Assembly (NCBI GenBank): GCA_963824985.1
Contig: CAWGRQ010000047.1
Span: 263,078 to 327,077, forward strand
Origin: JAFNAG01 sp963824985
Lineage (GTDB): Bacteria; Acidobacteriota; UBA6911
Length of the DNA stretch: 64,000 nt
Direction: 5' to 3'
This document shows positions 27,214-37,476 of the stretch, piece by piece. The first letter of the stretch is position 1. Every line of letters starts with the position of its first letter. The notes under the pieces are model-generated. The model saw only the letters and a program-made list of their open reading frames with translations. It did no database searches and had not been told where the DNA came from. The position numbers were made by a program, and so were the translations under genes.

Positions 27214-29144
27214 TGAACGAGGGCGGCAGTACCCGTGAGCACTGTTTCACGGATCTCCGCGTTTCGGGCCGCGAGGTCCCGCATGATCGCACCAAGGCCA
27301 TCGGCCGGCGAGCGCACTTCCAGCCTCATAACGGGTTCGAGCGTAACCGTTCCGGCTTCGGCAAAGGCATGGCGCATGGCGAGGGTAAGGGAGGCCAGCA
27401 TGGGGATAGCAGGATCCGGCGGATCGTTGTGACGAACCCGAAGGATGCGGATTCGGACATCTACGATCGGGAATCCGGCCGGCCCGCCGGAGTTGCAGAT
27501 GCGCGCCAGAATCTCACGGGCCTCCTCCTGAAGCGCCCGCGGCAACTGTTGCGCTTCGGCCGCCAATTCGATTTCCACCGGGGGCAGGCTGCGATCTCCC
27601 GCCGTCCGAGTCCGCGGCGCGACCTTCACGACCGCACTCCCCGTTACCAGGGTGTCGCTGATGCGTTTGGCGAATTCACCTTCGCCGATGCCGGTGCCGG
27701 CCACCGTTTCACGATACGAAACCCGGGGCCGCCCGAATCGTGCCGCCAGGTTGAACTCGCGCTGGAGCCTGTCCCGGGTGATTTCCAGGTGCAATTCCCC
27801 CATCCCCGACAGGATGAGTTGACCCGTATCGAGGTCGTTACGGACGTTCATGGTCGGATCTTCGCGCAGCAGCCTGCCGACTACCGATAGAAGCCGGTCG
27901 CGATCCCCCGGGGTCCGGGCTTCGACCGCCATCGAGACCACGGTCTGGGGAAAATGAATCGGCTCGAACGTTATGGGGTGATCCGGATCGCACAGGGTGT
28001 CGCCGGTGACAACATCTTTCAATCCGGGCACAATGACGATATCGCCGCAGTCGGCACGCTCGACCGATTCCATTTGATCCGCCTGAAGCCGCAGAAGACG
28101 CCGCAGACGCATCCGATGCTTCGAGCGCGGGTGGAAACACTGCTCATCGGCAGCCAGCCCGCCGGAATAGACCCGCAGCCAGTAAAAATCGGTATTGGTC
28201 GTGGCCACGACCTTGAAGACCAGGGCGGAAAAAGGCGCCTCGGGTTTCATGGGACGTTCCGCGGGGGCGCCGGTTTCCGGATCGACGCCGCGAACCGGCG
28301 GCCGGTCCAGAGGTGAAGGCAGGTAATCGCAAACGGCATCCAGGATCGGACTGATGCCGAGATCTCGGAGTGCGGCTCCGCAAAGGACGGGCACAAGCTC
28401 TCCCGATACCGTCGCTTCGCGGAGGGCGCGCTTCAGATGCCCTGCTGAGATCGCCGCTCCCGCCAGGTACATGTCTGCCAGCCACTCGATGCGCTCGGCC
28501 GTCTTTTCGACCAGCCGGTCCCTCGCTTTCTGCGCCACGTCGAGAGAGTCTTTCGGCAATTCGCGGATCTGAATATCACGTCCTCTCGATGCGGCATCGA
28601 ACACCAGCCAGCGCATCTCCAGCAGATCCAGAACTCCATCCAGGTTCCCTTCGAGACCGTGAGGCAAATTGATGAAGGCTGCGCGCGCTCCCAGCCGGCT
28701 TTCGATTTCGGCCAGAACCCGGTTGTGATCCGCACCCGCCCGGTCGAGCTTGTTGATAAAGGCCAGGCGCGGCATATCGTAGCGGTCCGCCTGCAGCCAC
28801 ACGGTTTCACTCTGAGGTTCGACCCCTTCCACCCCCGAAAAAATGACCACCGCGCCATCCAGCACCCGCAGGCTTCGTTCCACCTCAGCCGTGAAATCGA
28901 CATGCCCCGGCGTGTCGATCAGGTTTATCTGGTAGCCGTTCCAAACAAAGGTGCTGGCTGCAGCGGAAATGGTAATGCCGCGCTCGCGTTCGTCGGCGCG
29001 AAAATCCATGATCGCTGCCCCATCGTGAACCTCCCCGATCCGGTGTGATACCCCCGCGTAATAGAGAAACCGCTCCGTGGCGGTGGTTTTCCCCGCATCG
29101 ATGTGCGCGATGATCCCGATGTTGCGTAATCGTTCAAGCAGCAT
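27093..29144 (-). CDS. fusA: elongation factor G (translational GTPase)
   Basis: About 683 residues. GTPase motifs are clear: G1 AHIDAGKTT, switch region ERERGIT, G3 DTPGHVDF and G4 NKLDRAG. Domains II-V follow, with MGELHLEITRDRL of domain III and a C-terminal GYSTQLRSLTQGRGGFSLEPYDY block. It drives ribosome translocation in the cytoplasm. An upstream TTG at 29150 is possible, but ATG at 29144 begins the family (MLLERLRNIGIIAHIDAG). It stands alone rather than in an str operon, so it may be a second, EF-G2-like paralogue. Its 3' end is also present as the copy-1 fragment beyond the IS. Confidence 0.92.
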   Translation of the reverse strand: MLLERLRNIGIIAHIDAGKTTATERFLYYAGVSHRIGEVHDGAAIMDFRADERERGITISAAASTFVWNGYQINLIDTPGHVDFTAEVERSLRVLDGAVVIFSGVEGVEPQSETVWLQADRYDMPRLAFINKLDRAGADHNRVLAEIESRLGARAAFINLPHGLEGNLDGVLDLLEMRWLVFDAASRGRDIQIRELPKDSLDVAQKARDRLVEKTAERIEWLADMYLAGAAISAGHLKRALREATVSGELVPVLCGAALRDLGISPILDAVCDYLPSPLDRPPVRGVDPETGAPAERPMKPEAPFSALVFKVVATTNTDFYWLRVYSGGLAADEQCFHPRSKHRMRLRRLLRLQADQMESVERADCGDIVIVPGLKDVVTGDTLCDPDHPITFEPIHFPQTVVSMAVEARTPGDRDRLLSVVGRLLREDPTMNVRNDLDTGQLILSGMGELHLEITRDRLQREFNLAARFGRPRVSYRETVAGTGIGEGEFAKRISDTLVTGSAVVKVAPRTRTAGDRSLPPVEIELAAEAQQLPRALQEEAREILARICNSGGPAGFPIVDVRIRILRVRHNDPPDPAIPMLASLTLAMRHAFAEAGTVTLEPVMRLEVRSPADGLGAIMRDLAARNAEIRETVLTGTAALVHALVPLANMFGYSTQLRSLTQGRGGFSLEPYDYQPVRSQP

Positions 29145-29328
29145 AAGCAAAACGGCCCGCGTGACCCTGCTCTTTACCCGGGGAGCGCCCGGTCATCCCG
29201 GACGCCTGTGCCCGGCCTGCAAGTTGTCTACCATACCATAGGGAGTTTTTTTTCAAAACCCCGCCTCCTGGTTGTGGCAAAATCCCCCGGGAGAAATATT
29301 AACAACAGCTGAATAGCGGAGATCCATT

Positions 29329-29679
29329 GTGACCAAGAAAGTGGTAATTCTGGTGCGGCAGGCAGGACTGGGAAACGTCGACGCAACCGACGAGGCGTTC
29401 GGCGTCGAAATGTTTGACCGCTTCATACATTCGCTCGAAGGGCAGGAAATCAAGCCTTATGCCATCTGTTTGTACACCCGGGGAGTGACGCTTGCCTGCC
29501 AGGGGTCCGCGGTCGTTTTCGGCCTCAAAATGCTGCAGGGAATGGGGGTACAGATCTTGATCTGCAAAAGCTGCCTTGAACATTACGACCTGGCCAACAA
29601 GGTGATGGCGGGCGAGATCCGGGGCATGGCGGAAATTGCAGAGCTGCTCATGGAGGCAGACCGGGTAATCACGGTCTAG
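29329..29679 (+). CDS. DsrE/YedF-like family protein
   Basis: This 116-residue protein has the DsrE fold. A VVILVRQAGLGN strand and loop comes first, then a SLEGQEIKPYAICLYTRGV strand, and the C-terminal block ILICKSCLEHYDLANKVMAGE carrying a Cys at the place used by YedF-type proteins. Those proteins combine a TusA-like and a DsrE-like domain and occur with selenium metabolism genes; here only the DsrE part is present. It may handle sulfur or selenium or simply be a small regulator. The start is GTG at 29329. It is divergent from fusA. Confidence 0.8.
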   Translation: MTKKVVILVRQAGLGNVDATDEAFGVEMFDRFIHSLEGQEIKPYAICLYTRGVTLACQGSAVVFGLKMLQGMGVQILICKSCLEHYDLANKVMAGEIRGMAEIAELLMEADRVITV

Positions 29680-29682
29680 CCG

Positions 29683-29895
29683 GCATTATTTGATGAAGAG
29701 CGGATCACGGAACATGCGGGGACGCTGACGAACGCGGACCGGCTCTCTGTGCAGGGCTTTTCCGGGCTCGAAGGCCCTGGTGCCGCTCATGTCCTCTCGT
29801 GTCCCCAAGGCTATCTGTCATTGACAGATCCCGCCGCCGTTTGTTCGTTCATTCGTTTAACAAAACCGATCATCAATAATGCGGACTGGCGGTTG
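29683..29895. repeat. possible palindromic non-coding unit
   Basis: The left end GCCGGCATTATTTGATGAA and the reverse complement of the right end (GTCCGCATTATTGATGATC) share a CCGCATTATT-type core also present in the ends of the unit at 11949-12095. The interior is non-coding as far as I can see. The similarity is weak. Confidence 0.25.
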
Positions 29896-29939
29896 ACTTT
29901 CCCGCTAAAGTTTCCGGTTGCGGCGACGATCTATCGACT

Positions 29940-30263
29940 ATGGAATATCGACGAAGGGAACCTCGATTTGAAATCGATCAGCCGGTTTCCGTAAAAAACC
30001 TGGAACAGCCGGACATTGTCGTGGCAGGACGGCTGGCGAACTTTTCCGCCTCCGGAATTCGTCTGATGCTGGAGCGGGAGCTCAGCCTGGGAACCATGGT
30101 TAAGGTCGAATGGGGGGGCACCATACTGCTCGGCGAAATCATCTACTGTTCGCCTCAAGGCGCCGAATTCGCCGTGGGACTCCAACTGGAGGATGCCCTG
30201 TACGATGCCGAGGGACTCTGCTCCATGTCCGATACGGTCGCCCATCCGTCCGGAAAACATTAG
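29940..30263 (+). CDS. PilZ domain protein
   Basis: This 107-residue single-domain protein shows the two c-di-GMP-binding motifs of PilZ: RRREPRFEI at the N-terminus (RxxxR) and NFSASGIRLML (N/DxSxxG) about 30 residues later. A beta-barrel follows (GTMVKVEWGGTILLGEII, then AEFAVGLQLED). It should bind cyclic di-GMP and pass the signal to a partner. No other c-di-GMP gene is nearby. The ATG start gives MEYRRREPRFE. Confidence 0.85.
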   Translation: MEYRRREPRFEIDQPVSVKNLEQPDIVVAGRLANFSASGIRLMLERELSLGTMVKVEWGGTILLGEIIYCSPQGAEFAVGLQLEDALYDAEGLCSMSDTVAHPSGKH

Positions 30264-30609
30264 CCCATGTCCCGGGAATCATCCCGGAAGAAACGTCCAA
30301 CCGGCACTCATAGCAATCGCGGGTACGCCCCGAAGCCGGAGTCTCATCACCCGGAACAGGTGGTGTCCGCGCCCCAGACAATCGCGCCACGGCTCATTTC
30401 AGAGCGAACGGAAAGATGCCGGCTGAGTTTTCATTTCCCTGCGCCGGCACACCGCAACTCCCCAGTGTGCAAATAGTATTCGGGTTAGATCTATTTTCAT
30501 GGAAGCCGCGGTTGGCTTATTATGCAGCCCCATGCAAAGGTTACCCAGACAGTCCAACGCCGGGTTGCGGCGGCGGGCGGAATGGGGGGCAGGCGTATGA
30601 CCCCGTTCA
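30264..30609. other. intergenic stretch without recognisable gene
   Basis: About 345 bases between the PilZ gene and the DUF4143 fragment. I see no gene, tRNA or clear promoter. Confidence 0.5.
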
Positions 30610-31216
30610 GTGCAGATCCCTCCGCGCGTGTCGCCGTCTCGCGAAGTCGACCCGGAAGCCCGGCCGGCAACGGTTGACGCCCTGCTTCGATTCGGAGGTT
30701 TCCCCGAGCCATTCCTCGCCGGCAGCGAGCGCGAACACAGGCGCTGGCAGAAAGAGCACCGGGAACGGATCGTACGCGATGATCTGCGCGACCTCGAACG
30801 CGTGCGCGAAGTATCGTTGATCGAACTGCTTCTGCAGCACCTCCCGCGCTGCGTGGGATCTCCGCTCTCGGTCAAGAGCCTGAGCGAGTCGCTCCAGGTC
30901 GCGCACGAGACCGTCGAGCGCTGGCTGACGGTGCTCGAACGGCTTTGTGTCTGCTTCCGAATCCCGCCGTACGGAGCACCCCGGATCCGCGCAGTCAGAA
31001 AGGAGAAGAAGCTTTACTTCTGGGACTGGTCCCAGGCTCCCGAGGGGGGACCGCGACTGGGGAATCTGGTGGCTTGCCAGTTGTTGAAGTATTGCCAGTG
31101 GCGGGAGGATACGGAGGGTTTTGTCATGGAGCTCAGGTATTTGCGCGACACCGACAAGCGCGAAGTCGATTTCGTGGTCGTGCGCGATGGCAAACCGGAG
31201 TTTTTTGTTCGTCCGC
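30610..31216 (+). pseudogene. 3' part of a DUF4143-type AAA ATPase
   Basis: The frame encodes the C-terminal half of an ATP-binding DUF4143 protein: LLRFGGFPEPFLAGSEREHR, then RIVRDDLRDLERVREVSLIE, SPLSVKSLSESLQVAHETVE, KKLYFWDWSQAPEGG and the PD-(D/E)xK-like end YLRDTDKREVDFVV. The P-loop N-terminus is absent. The fragment ends where the VWA gene's stop begins (31217), so the rearrangement breakpoint abuts that gene. A shorter, near-identical fragment lies at 60976-61260. These proteins are often mobile-element passengers. Confidence 0.75.
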
Positions 31217-33274
31217 TCACCGGGAGATCAACATTACCGGCGCCTGCCAGAACGCCGCTTTCCGGGAAGCGGGATCCAGCACGGTCACCTGGCAGACATA
31301 CTCCCCCGGAGGGAGCTTCGACAGGGACAGGCTGAATCTCAAGGGCTGCGTCTTGGATTCCGGGCCCAGGCCGTCCATGAACTGAAGCAGCGGGGTTTCG
31401 AACGCCTTGACCTGGCCACGGTAGAAGGTAATAAGCGCAATCAAAGGCTGCGGGGTTGCGGCATAATGCTCGTAGGCCTGCAGGTAAACATACATGTCAC
31501 GCTCTTTGCTGAAGACGCGCGTGACGCTTGGAATCAGCTTCTGCCCTCCGACCAGCAGCGGATTCGATGCCAGAGCTGCCGCCGCCAGTTTGCCCTTGCC
31601 GGCATTGAACAACGCTTCTTTCACATCCACTCGTTGGCTGCTCAGTACGACCGAACTTATAGGTAGGCAGCTTTCTTCTTTGAGCAGGTTGGGAATGACA
31701 AAGGGTGTCTGAAACGTACCGATGCGGCCGGTTTCCGCATCGCGCGCGAGAAACTTGATTACATACTTCCCCGGAAGCAGCGTGAAACCGGTGTCGTACT
31801 GAATCGGCCGGTTCGCCAGTGCGGCAGCCGTTTCGCCGCTCAACTTGATGTCCACTTTGTCGCGCAGGTTTCTCACGGTCGGGCCGGAGTCGGCTTTTAC
31901 CACGCCGATGAAATCGATGAGCGTGCGTTCCGCACCCCCCCGGCTGGCGAGCACGAGCTCGCTGCCCGGAATCTTCACCGTGATCGGGACGAAGTACTCC
32001 GCGCTATTCAACTGGAAGTAGTTGATCTCCATCGCGATCGGGAGATCCGTAACCGGATCCTCCAGCAGAAGAGCCTCTTCGAGTTGCCTCTCCTTGTCGG
32101 CGACGGTGAACTTGTCGAAGGTCTTGGCTGCGTAGTATCCCTGGCGATAGTCCAATCTGGCGCCTGGGATCTCCTTCAGCGAGATCCTGACGCGCCGGAA
32201 TCTTCCATCGGAAGCCGTGTTGGTCGGGTAATAGCCAATGACGTAATAGCTCGTGATTGCCTTTTGCGCCTGGACGATTCCCGCCGACAGGTCGTTGTTG
32301 TCGAGCAAGGCCTTGCCGCCGGTATCCGCGGCAAGGGCGTAGAGCGTGTCCTGAGACTGCTGGAAAGCGGTAATCCGGGACATCGCGATTGCGCCTGTGA
32401 ACATGCCGAGCCCGCCGGGCGAGGCCTCGCTTGCGTTCCCCAGAGGCGCCATGGCGACGAGGCCGCGCGAGTCGACCGGGAAGATCACGACGTTCGCGCG
32501 GATCGCGGCATTGATCGTCGCGCGGAGCTGCGCCATGTTGTCCAGCCCGTTCAACTGCAACCCTCCGCCGAAATATACGAGCGACTTGCGTTCGTTCACC
32601 GGGCGCAGCATGTTCACCGCCGTCTGAAGAGCGGAAAGCTTGCGGTCGGTATTGAACAGGTTGAACTCGGGCGTATCCTGGCCGAACACCACATCCGGGC
32701 CGTAGTCGTTGTGCTCGTCGGTGTACGCGAGTTTCCAGAGCGTGCTCATAAGCGCGTCCCGGTCGTCCGTGAAATCCTGCAGGATGCTGACCGTACCCTG
32801 TTGCTGCTGGTACCTCATGATCGCGACCAGGTCCGCGGCTTTCATCTGCGACTGAACGAATCTGGCCGCCGCGGAGTAGATATTGAAGTCCCCCGGGTCG
32901 AAGAAAAGGACCAGGAGCCGGCGATCCCGGTAGCGCTCGGGATTGGTCGCGAGCCGAGGGCTTGTCGCCGGCGTCACCGTGAGGTCGGGCACGGTGAAGC
33001 GTTCCATCGGGGGCGCCGGCGTCTCGTCCAGCTTTTCAAACTGAAACACGCTGATGGTCTGGGGAACGCCGTCTTCGGTTACTATGAAATCCTTTTCCGT
33101 CAGTCCCGCGATCGTCCTGCCGTCCCTGTCCCTGACGGACACATTCTCCACGACGAGCTGCGTTTTCACTGCGATCCTGAACGGCTGCTCCTGCCGGTCT
33201 TGCGCCATCGGAGCAGCGAAACCCAGCAACGGAAACACCAACGCAATTACCAGTCTTCGTAACTGTTTAACCAT
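31217..33274 (-). CDS. VWFA-related (TIGR03436-like) secreted protein (module B)
   Basis: 685 residues from the ATG at 33274, which starts a signal peptide (RRLVIALVFPLLGFAAPMAQ). The longer frame from 33436 runs through repeat-like DNA and is rejected. The TIGR03436-type front block KTQLVVENVSVRDRDGRTIA and VTEDGVPQTISVFQF is followed by a VWA-like core (LLVLFFDPGDFNIYSAAARF) without a canonical DxSxS MIDAS. Then SLVYFGGGLQLNGLDN, YYVIGYYPTNTASDG and a C-terminal beta-rich half ending QAPVMLISR. It is the intact paralogue of the module A gene at 18362. It is the last gene of the BlaI-M56-TIGR03435-receptor run and probably acts at the outer surface. Confidence 0.88.
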   Translation of the reverse strand: MVKQLRRLVIALVFPLLGFAAPMAQDRQEQPFRIAVKTQLVVENVSVRDRDGRTIAGLTEKDFIVTEDGVPQTISVFQFEKLDETPAPPMERFTVPDLTVTPATSPRLATNPERYRDRRLLVLFFDPGDFNIYSAAARFVQSQMKAADLVAIMRYQQQQGTVSILQDFTDDRDALMSTLWKLAYTDEHNDYGPDVVFGQDTPEFNLFNTDRKLSALQTAVNMLRPVNERKSLVYFGGGLQLNGLDNMAQLRATINAAIRANVVIFPVDSRGLVAMAPLGNASEASPGGLGMFTGAIAMSRITAFQQSQDTLYALAADTGGKALLDNNDLSAGIVQAQKAITSYYVIGYYPTNTASDGRFRRVRISLKEIPGARLDYRQGYYAAKTFDKFTVADKERQLEEALLLEDPVTDLPIAMEINYFQLNSAEYFVPITVKIPGSELVLASRGGAERTLIDFIGVVKADSGPTVRNLRDKVDIKLSGETAAALANRPIQYDTGFTLLPGKYVIKFLARDAETGRIGTFQTPFVIPNLLKEESCLPISSVVLSSQRVDVKEALFNAGKGKLAAAALASNPLLVGGQKLIPSVTRVFSKERDMYVYLQAYEHYAATPQPLIALITFYRGQVKAFETPLLQFMDGLGPESKTQPLRFSLSLSKLPPGEYVCQVTVLDPASRKAAFWQAPVMLISR

Positions 33275-33478
33275 AAGGAAGATCGTGAGCTTGCCTGCAT
33301 TCTCGGCGCGTCGATCAGGACCGCCCAGGCCAAAGCCTCGCGAATCAGCTAATGACAAATAACCATTCGCCAATAACCAATGACAAATTCTCTCAAAGCA
33401 CTGGTCATTTGTGATTTGCGATTGGTTAATTGTCATTTGGTCGACTACAAGTTTTCGTGGTTCGGTTTCTTTTCATGA
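33275..33478. repeat. intergenic inverted AT-rich repeat (TGACAAAT/ATTTGTCA type)
   Basis: Between receptor and VWA gene, around 33350-33445, lie repeated motifs such as AATGACAAATAACCATTCGCC, AACCAATGACAAATT and, inverted, GGTCATTTGTGATTTGCG and ATTGGTTAATTGTCATTT. A similar CATTTGTGATTTGTCATTG is at 61449-61470. These look like dispersed palindromic spacers, not a gene, although they create a spurious N-terminal extension of the VWA frame. Confidence 0.5.
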
Positions 33479-36474
33479 TCAAAACCTGAATCGCAAAGTT
33501 ATCTGGATGCTGCGCATGGCATTGGCTGCCGCCCGGCAGTCCGAACTGAGCGCTGTTCACGGTCGTGTTCCAGCTCCTCATGGTGACGTGGTTCAGCAGG
33601 TTCATGGCGTCGACGCGGAATTCGAAGCTGTAGTGGTCGCGCCAGAGGAAATTGCGGCCGAGCGACGAATTCAGGCTGAACTGCGAAGGGCCGGTGATCG
33701 AGTTGCGTCCGGCGTTGCCCCATGACCCCTCGGCGGGAATACGATAGGCCGCGGGATTCAGGAACAATCCGGCAGGCGCATCCGTGACGGAAGCTCCCGT
33801 GACATCGGGTCTCAGATTTCCGGTCACCCCGGTGCCTTTTACGGCCGCAAAATAGACGGGTGTCAGCGGCAGGCCGCTGCCGATGTTGAGCTGAAACGCA
33901 GAGGCCCATCCTCTGAACAGAGCGCCCCTCCATCCGCCCATGAGCGCCCCGCCGCCCAATCCCATGCCTGTCGTGTACTGGGTCTCCACGTTCAATTGAT
34001 GCCGCCGATCGAAACTCGACGGCGCCCGCTCGGCCCTGAGGTCGAGCCAGTTCTGCGCGATTGCCTCCCCGGCCTGACCCGTCCCGATTCCGGCCATCAG
34101 GGGGGCGTTGTCGAAAGATCTCGCCCAGGTGTACTGCGCGGTCGCGGTAAAGCCGCTGCGAAGCCGCCGGCGCAACTGGACGGTTCCGGCATGGCGAATG
34201 GAGTTGCCGTTGGATGAGAGATAGACGTATCCGGACGGCTCCACGGCCCCCGAAGGAAACGTGTTCGGCAGCGTCTCCTGCGGCAGGCGCGTTCCTTTTG
34301 TCCCGAGATACATCACGTGTCACCTGCAGCGCCGCCGGCAGATCGCGTTGAACGGAAAGCTGCCAGCTCTGCACGTAACCGACACGGAAATGCGGGTCCA
34401 CTGCGAACGTGTTCGGGGTGCCGCCGGGAGCGTTGACGAATCCGTTCGCGAGAGTCAGGGGATTCTCCGGCGAGCGCTGCACGCTGACGGTCTTGGAAAA
34501 CGGCGGCTGCTGCGCCATCTGCACGGCGATCGCCTGATAGACGTTCGTGTTCCGATAGATCCCGTAGCCGCCGCGCACGACCAGCGAGGACGCCGCAAGC
34601 GGGCGCCAGGCAAAGCCGATGACGCGGTTGGATTCCGGACCGGTCGGGGTGAGATAAGGCCGTTGCCTGCCGCCTGCGCGACGGCGCTGAAATCGGCGTG
34701 ATCTCCAGATTGGCCAGACGGCCCTGCAGTTCGCGGATCGGCGCTTCGTACTCCCACCGTATGCCCGCGTTGACGTCAATCCGCTGCGCTACCTGGAAAT
34801 CGTCCATGACAAACCCGTCATAAACGGTTTGCCGGAAGTACTTGTCGGCGTTGCCGAAGGCGATGGAACTGGTATTCGGGATGCCCAGGAGGAAGTCGGC
34901 CAAATCGTAACCTGCCGCGGCGCCGGTAAAGGTGAACGTCCCACGGGGATCCTGTTGCGAAAGCATGTTGGACTGGTAGCGGCGCACATCGGCGCCGAAG
35001 CTCAGATTGTGGCGGCCGCGGATCCGGTAGAAACTGAAGGAGAACGTGTTGTTCTGCGTGCGATTGAAGTAATACTGGCCGTCGGACAACGTCGAGGTGC
35101 CGCCCGCAAAATTGAGGGCCGGCGGTCCCCAGTTGGACAGGTTCCTGGTTGTTGCCGCCGATTCCGGCAATGCCCGAGACATTGACGCGATTCGCAAAGT
35201 AGGGCAGTAGCCGCATCGACTGCCGGCCGAACTGGTACCGGAGAACGGCGGCGGACCGTTCTGAGAATCTTGCAGTCCATTGAACCGAGGCGTTGACGCC
35301 GGACGTGCGCGACGCATCGACAAAATTGAAAAGGTTTGAATTGTCGCCGCGCTCGCTCTGCGCATCGATGCTGATGGCGAGTGTGATTCTTTTGACGAAT
35401 GAGATTGGGTCAGGCGCCCCTGGACGCTGTCCGGTGCGAGACTGGATTCGACGGGAACCTGATAGTTGTAACGCGCGTTCTCCTTGAAGTCGGGAAGCGG
35501 AAACAGGTCCAGCAGAGCGCTGGCTTGCGGGCTGATCCGGTCCTGGGGGATCCGGTTCCCGTCAAATGGGGATCCGGTAAGGGGATCGACGATCTGAACG
35601 GGCTGCCCGAGCGCGGAAAACGTCCGGGAAAAATCTCCGTTGCGCTCCGCGGCCGTCGGCATTCGTCCCGGCGTCGTCAAGACGGTTCGGTTTTGCAGGC
35701 GCTTGATAGCCGAAGAAGAATGACCGGGGCACTGCTGTTTGAACAGGTGCGGAATTATGAGCGGGCCGCCGATATTGAAAGACGCGGTGAGCCGGTTGTA
35801 GGACGGCTCCCGCGTGTTTTGTCCCGTAAACGAATACGATCGCGCATTCAGCCCGGAGTTGTCCACGGTCAGCCCCGCATTGCCTCTGAATAACGGCATT
35901 CCCCGAAGTTGTTGCCGATCCTGGCAGGCAGGCCGAAGGGCGAGGCCGCGGCGTTGTTGTCACTGCCGTTGATAAGAAAACCGTCGGCGGCGCGCCGGCT
36001 GAGCTCGTCCGGAGCTCAGATTGGCGAAAGCGCGGATTGAAGGAGCAGCCGCATTGTCGCCGGCGTGGTGCTCGGCGGCCGCATTGATGTCGGTTTGGTG
36101 AAAACCGGTCTGATCGGGTGAGGCCTGCGGCCTGCCTCCTGTTCGGAGTGCACTCGGCAGGGGCGGGGGCCGGAGCCTCCCGTACGATCTCGGCGTGCAT
36201 CTCTTCGATCGGAAGCATCTTGATTTGGAGCGTGGCAGTCAGCCCGCTCACTTCCTGCCGGATCGGAGGAGAAGCCCCGCATCTCCACCTGGATTGTGAA
36301 CGGCCCTTCGGCCAGTTCCGGGAAGAAATAGGCACCCTGAAGGTCCGTTACGGCGACGAACTTCTTTTCTCCCTGGATCGCCGTCACCGTCGCCCCAGGG
36401 ACGGGAACGTTGCCGAATATCACACGTCCCTGGTGTGCCGTCAGAAGCAGAAGAAAACAGAGGAAGGCGTTCAT
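33479..36474 (-). pseudogene. TonB-dependent receptor with carboxypeptidase-regulatory domain, multiply frameshifted (module B)
   Basis: Begins with a signal peptide (MNAFLCFLLLLTAHQGRVIF) and the regulatory beta-sandwich VPGATVTAIQGEKKFVAVTD. Frame changes follow near 36255, 36000, 35900, 35390, 35170, 34680 and 34320, and a last one near 33515. Pieced together it matches the intact module A receptor throughout: NARSYSFTGQNTREPSYNRL, RFKV-like barrel blocks, FTATAQYTWARSFDNAPLM, SSFDRRHQLNVETQYTTGMG. Its end MRSIQITLRFRF* lies at 33479. About 1000 residues when repaired. Either decay or local sequence error; as given it cannot make a receptor. Confidence 0.82.
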
Positions 36475-36533
36475 ATCCGAGTCCATGCGGATTGGAAGTT
36501 CAAATCCCGCACTTGTGTTTGGGCGGTGACAGC

Positions 36534-37466
36534 TTATTTATTGCCGTCCGGCTTCTGGACACTCTTAATCACCAGGAACTCAACCGGCCCTTTCGCTGAT
36601 TCCATCCGCAACCCGAGTTGTTCCTGCAGCGCCGTGAAAAACGCGGGCCCGAGAGATAGGCTTCTCCGAGCGAGGGGCGAATCACCCGAACCGGAATCCT
36701 CCTCCGACCATTGGACCTTAAAACTGTGAAGACCCTTGAGGTTCGTGCAGTCAATGATCGGTCTTCCCGCACGATTTAACAGCATGGAGATAAGGCGCTC
36801 TATTGGAACGGCGCGACCTTCGATGGATTGTCACAAAAGGCGGGCGATAGCCTCCGCCTGACATCAACGAGCCGCGCGGCAGTTCCCAGGCAGCTCCAGA
36901 AGATGGAGGAGTTCCTGACACTGATGAGGGCGGGCTCTGATCGTCATCAAGTTTGATCTTGGGTCCACCCTTCGCGACGACGAGATTGTAGACGGGAGCC
37001 TGTCTTGTCTGCAGTTCAACTCGTAGTTTGAACCGGTCTTCGAGCAATGATTGCAGCATCAGCGATGCGTTGAGCCAATTATGCGAGTGACGCAATCGGA
37101 GTCGGATGTTGGGCATTGGTTTGCATCGACGTCTTCCGTCTTGCTCTTCGCTTCCACGTCCCACAATTGGGAGTCCACCCACCCCGGTGTTCCTCCTTTG
37201 ATCTGCCACTCCATCTGCCACTCACGCAGGGGAAATAGGCGATCCCCAACGAGCCTTTTCAACGTCGTTGCATTCCATGCGAAGTAGTCGTCTTTTCCGA
37301 CCGGACCTCCGGGAATGTAAGCTGCCGAGCTGCTGGGCTTGACTGTGGCGACTTCAAATGACGGCCGGACGGCAGTTGTCTCCTGCAGGGAATTGATACT
37401 CGCGGGGATGCCAATTGCGAACAGGAGAACTGCTGCAAGGATCCTGATGCCTGGATGTGCCTTCAT
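36534..37466 (-). pseudogene. TIGR03435 family protein with two frameshifts (module B)
   Basis: Starts at ATG 37466 with an export signal (GIRILAAVLLFAIGIPASI), then the hallmark SFEVATVKPS. Frame changes near 37085 and 36800 separate the blocks GTPGWVDSQLWDVEAKSKTE, MLQSLLEDRFKLRVELQTRQ and QEQLGLRMESAKGPVEFLVI. Repaired length of about 310 residues is normal for the family. It lies 10 bases after the M56 gene, so these two are very probably co-transcribed. It corresponds to the intact module A gene at 13973-14956, though the two proteins are clearly divergent. Confidence 0.8.
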
Positions 37467-37476
37467 ACCTTCCCCT

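Noticed and set aside
29329..29679. Complete YedF selenium protein
   Set aside because: The TusA-like N-terminal domain is missing, so only a DsrE/YedF-like call is justified.
33277..33436. Extension of the VWA-B frame into the spacer
   Set aside because: Translated repeat DNA; the signal peptide starts at 33274.
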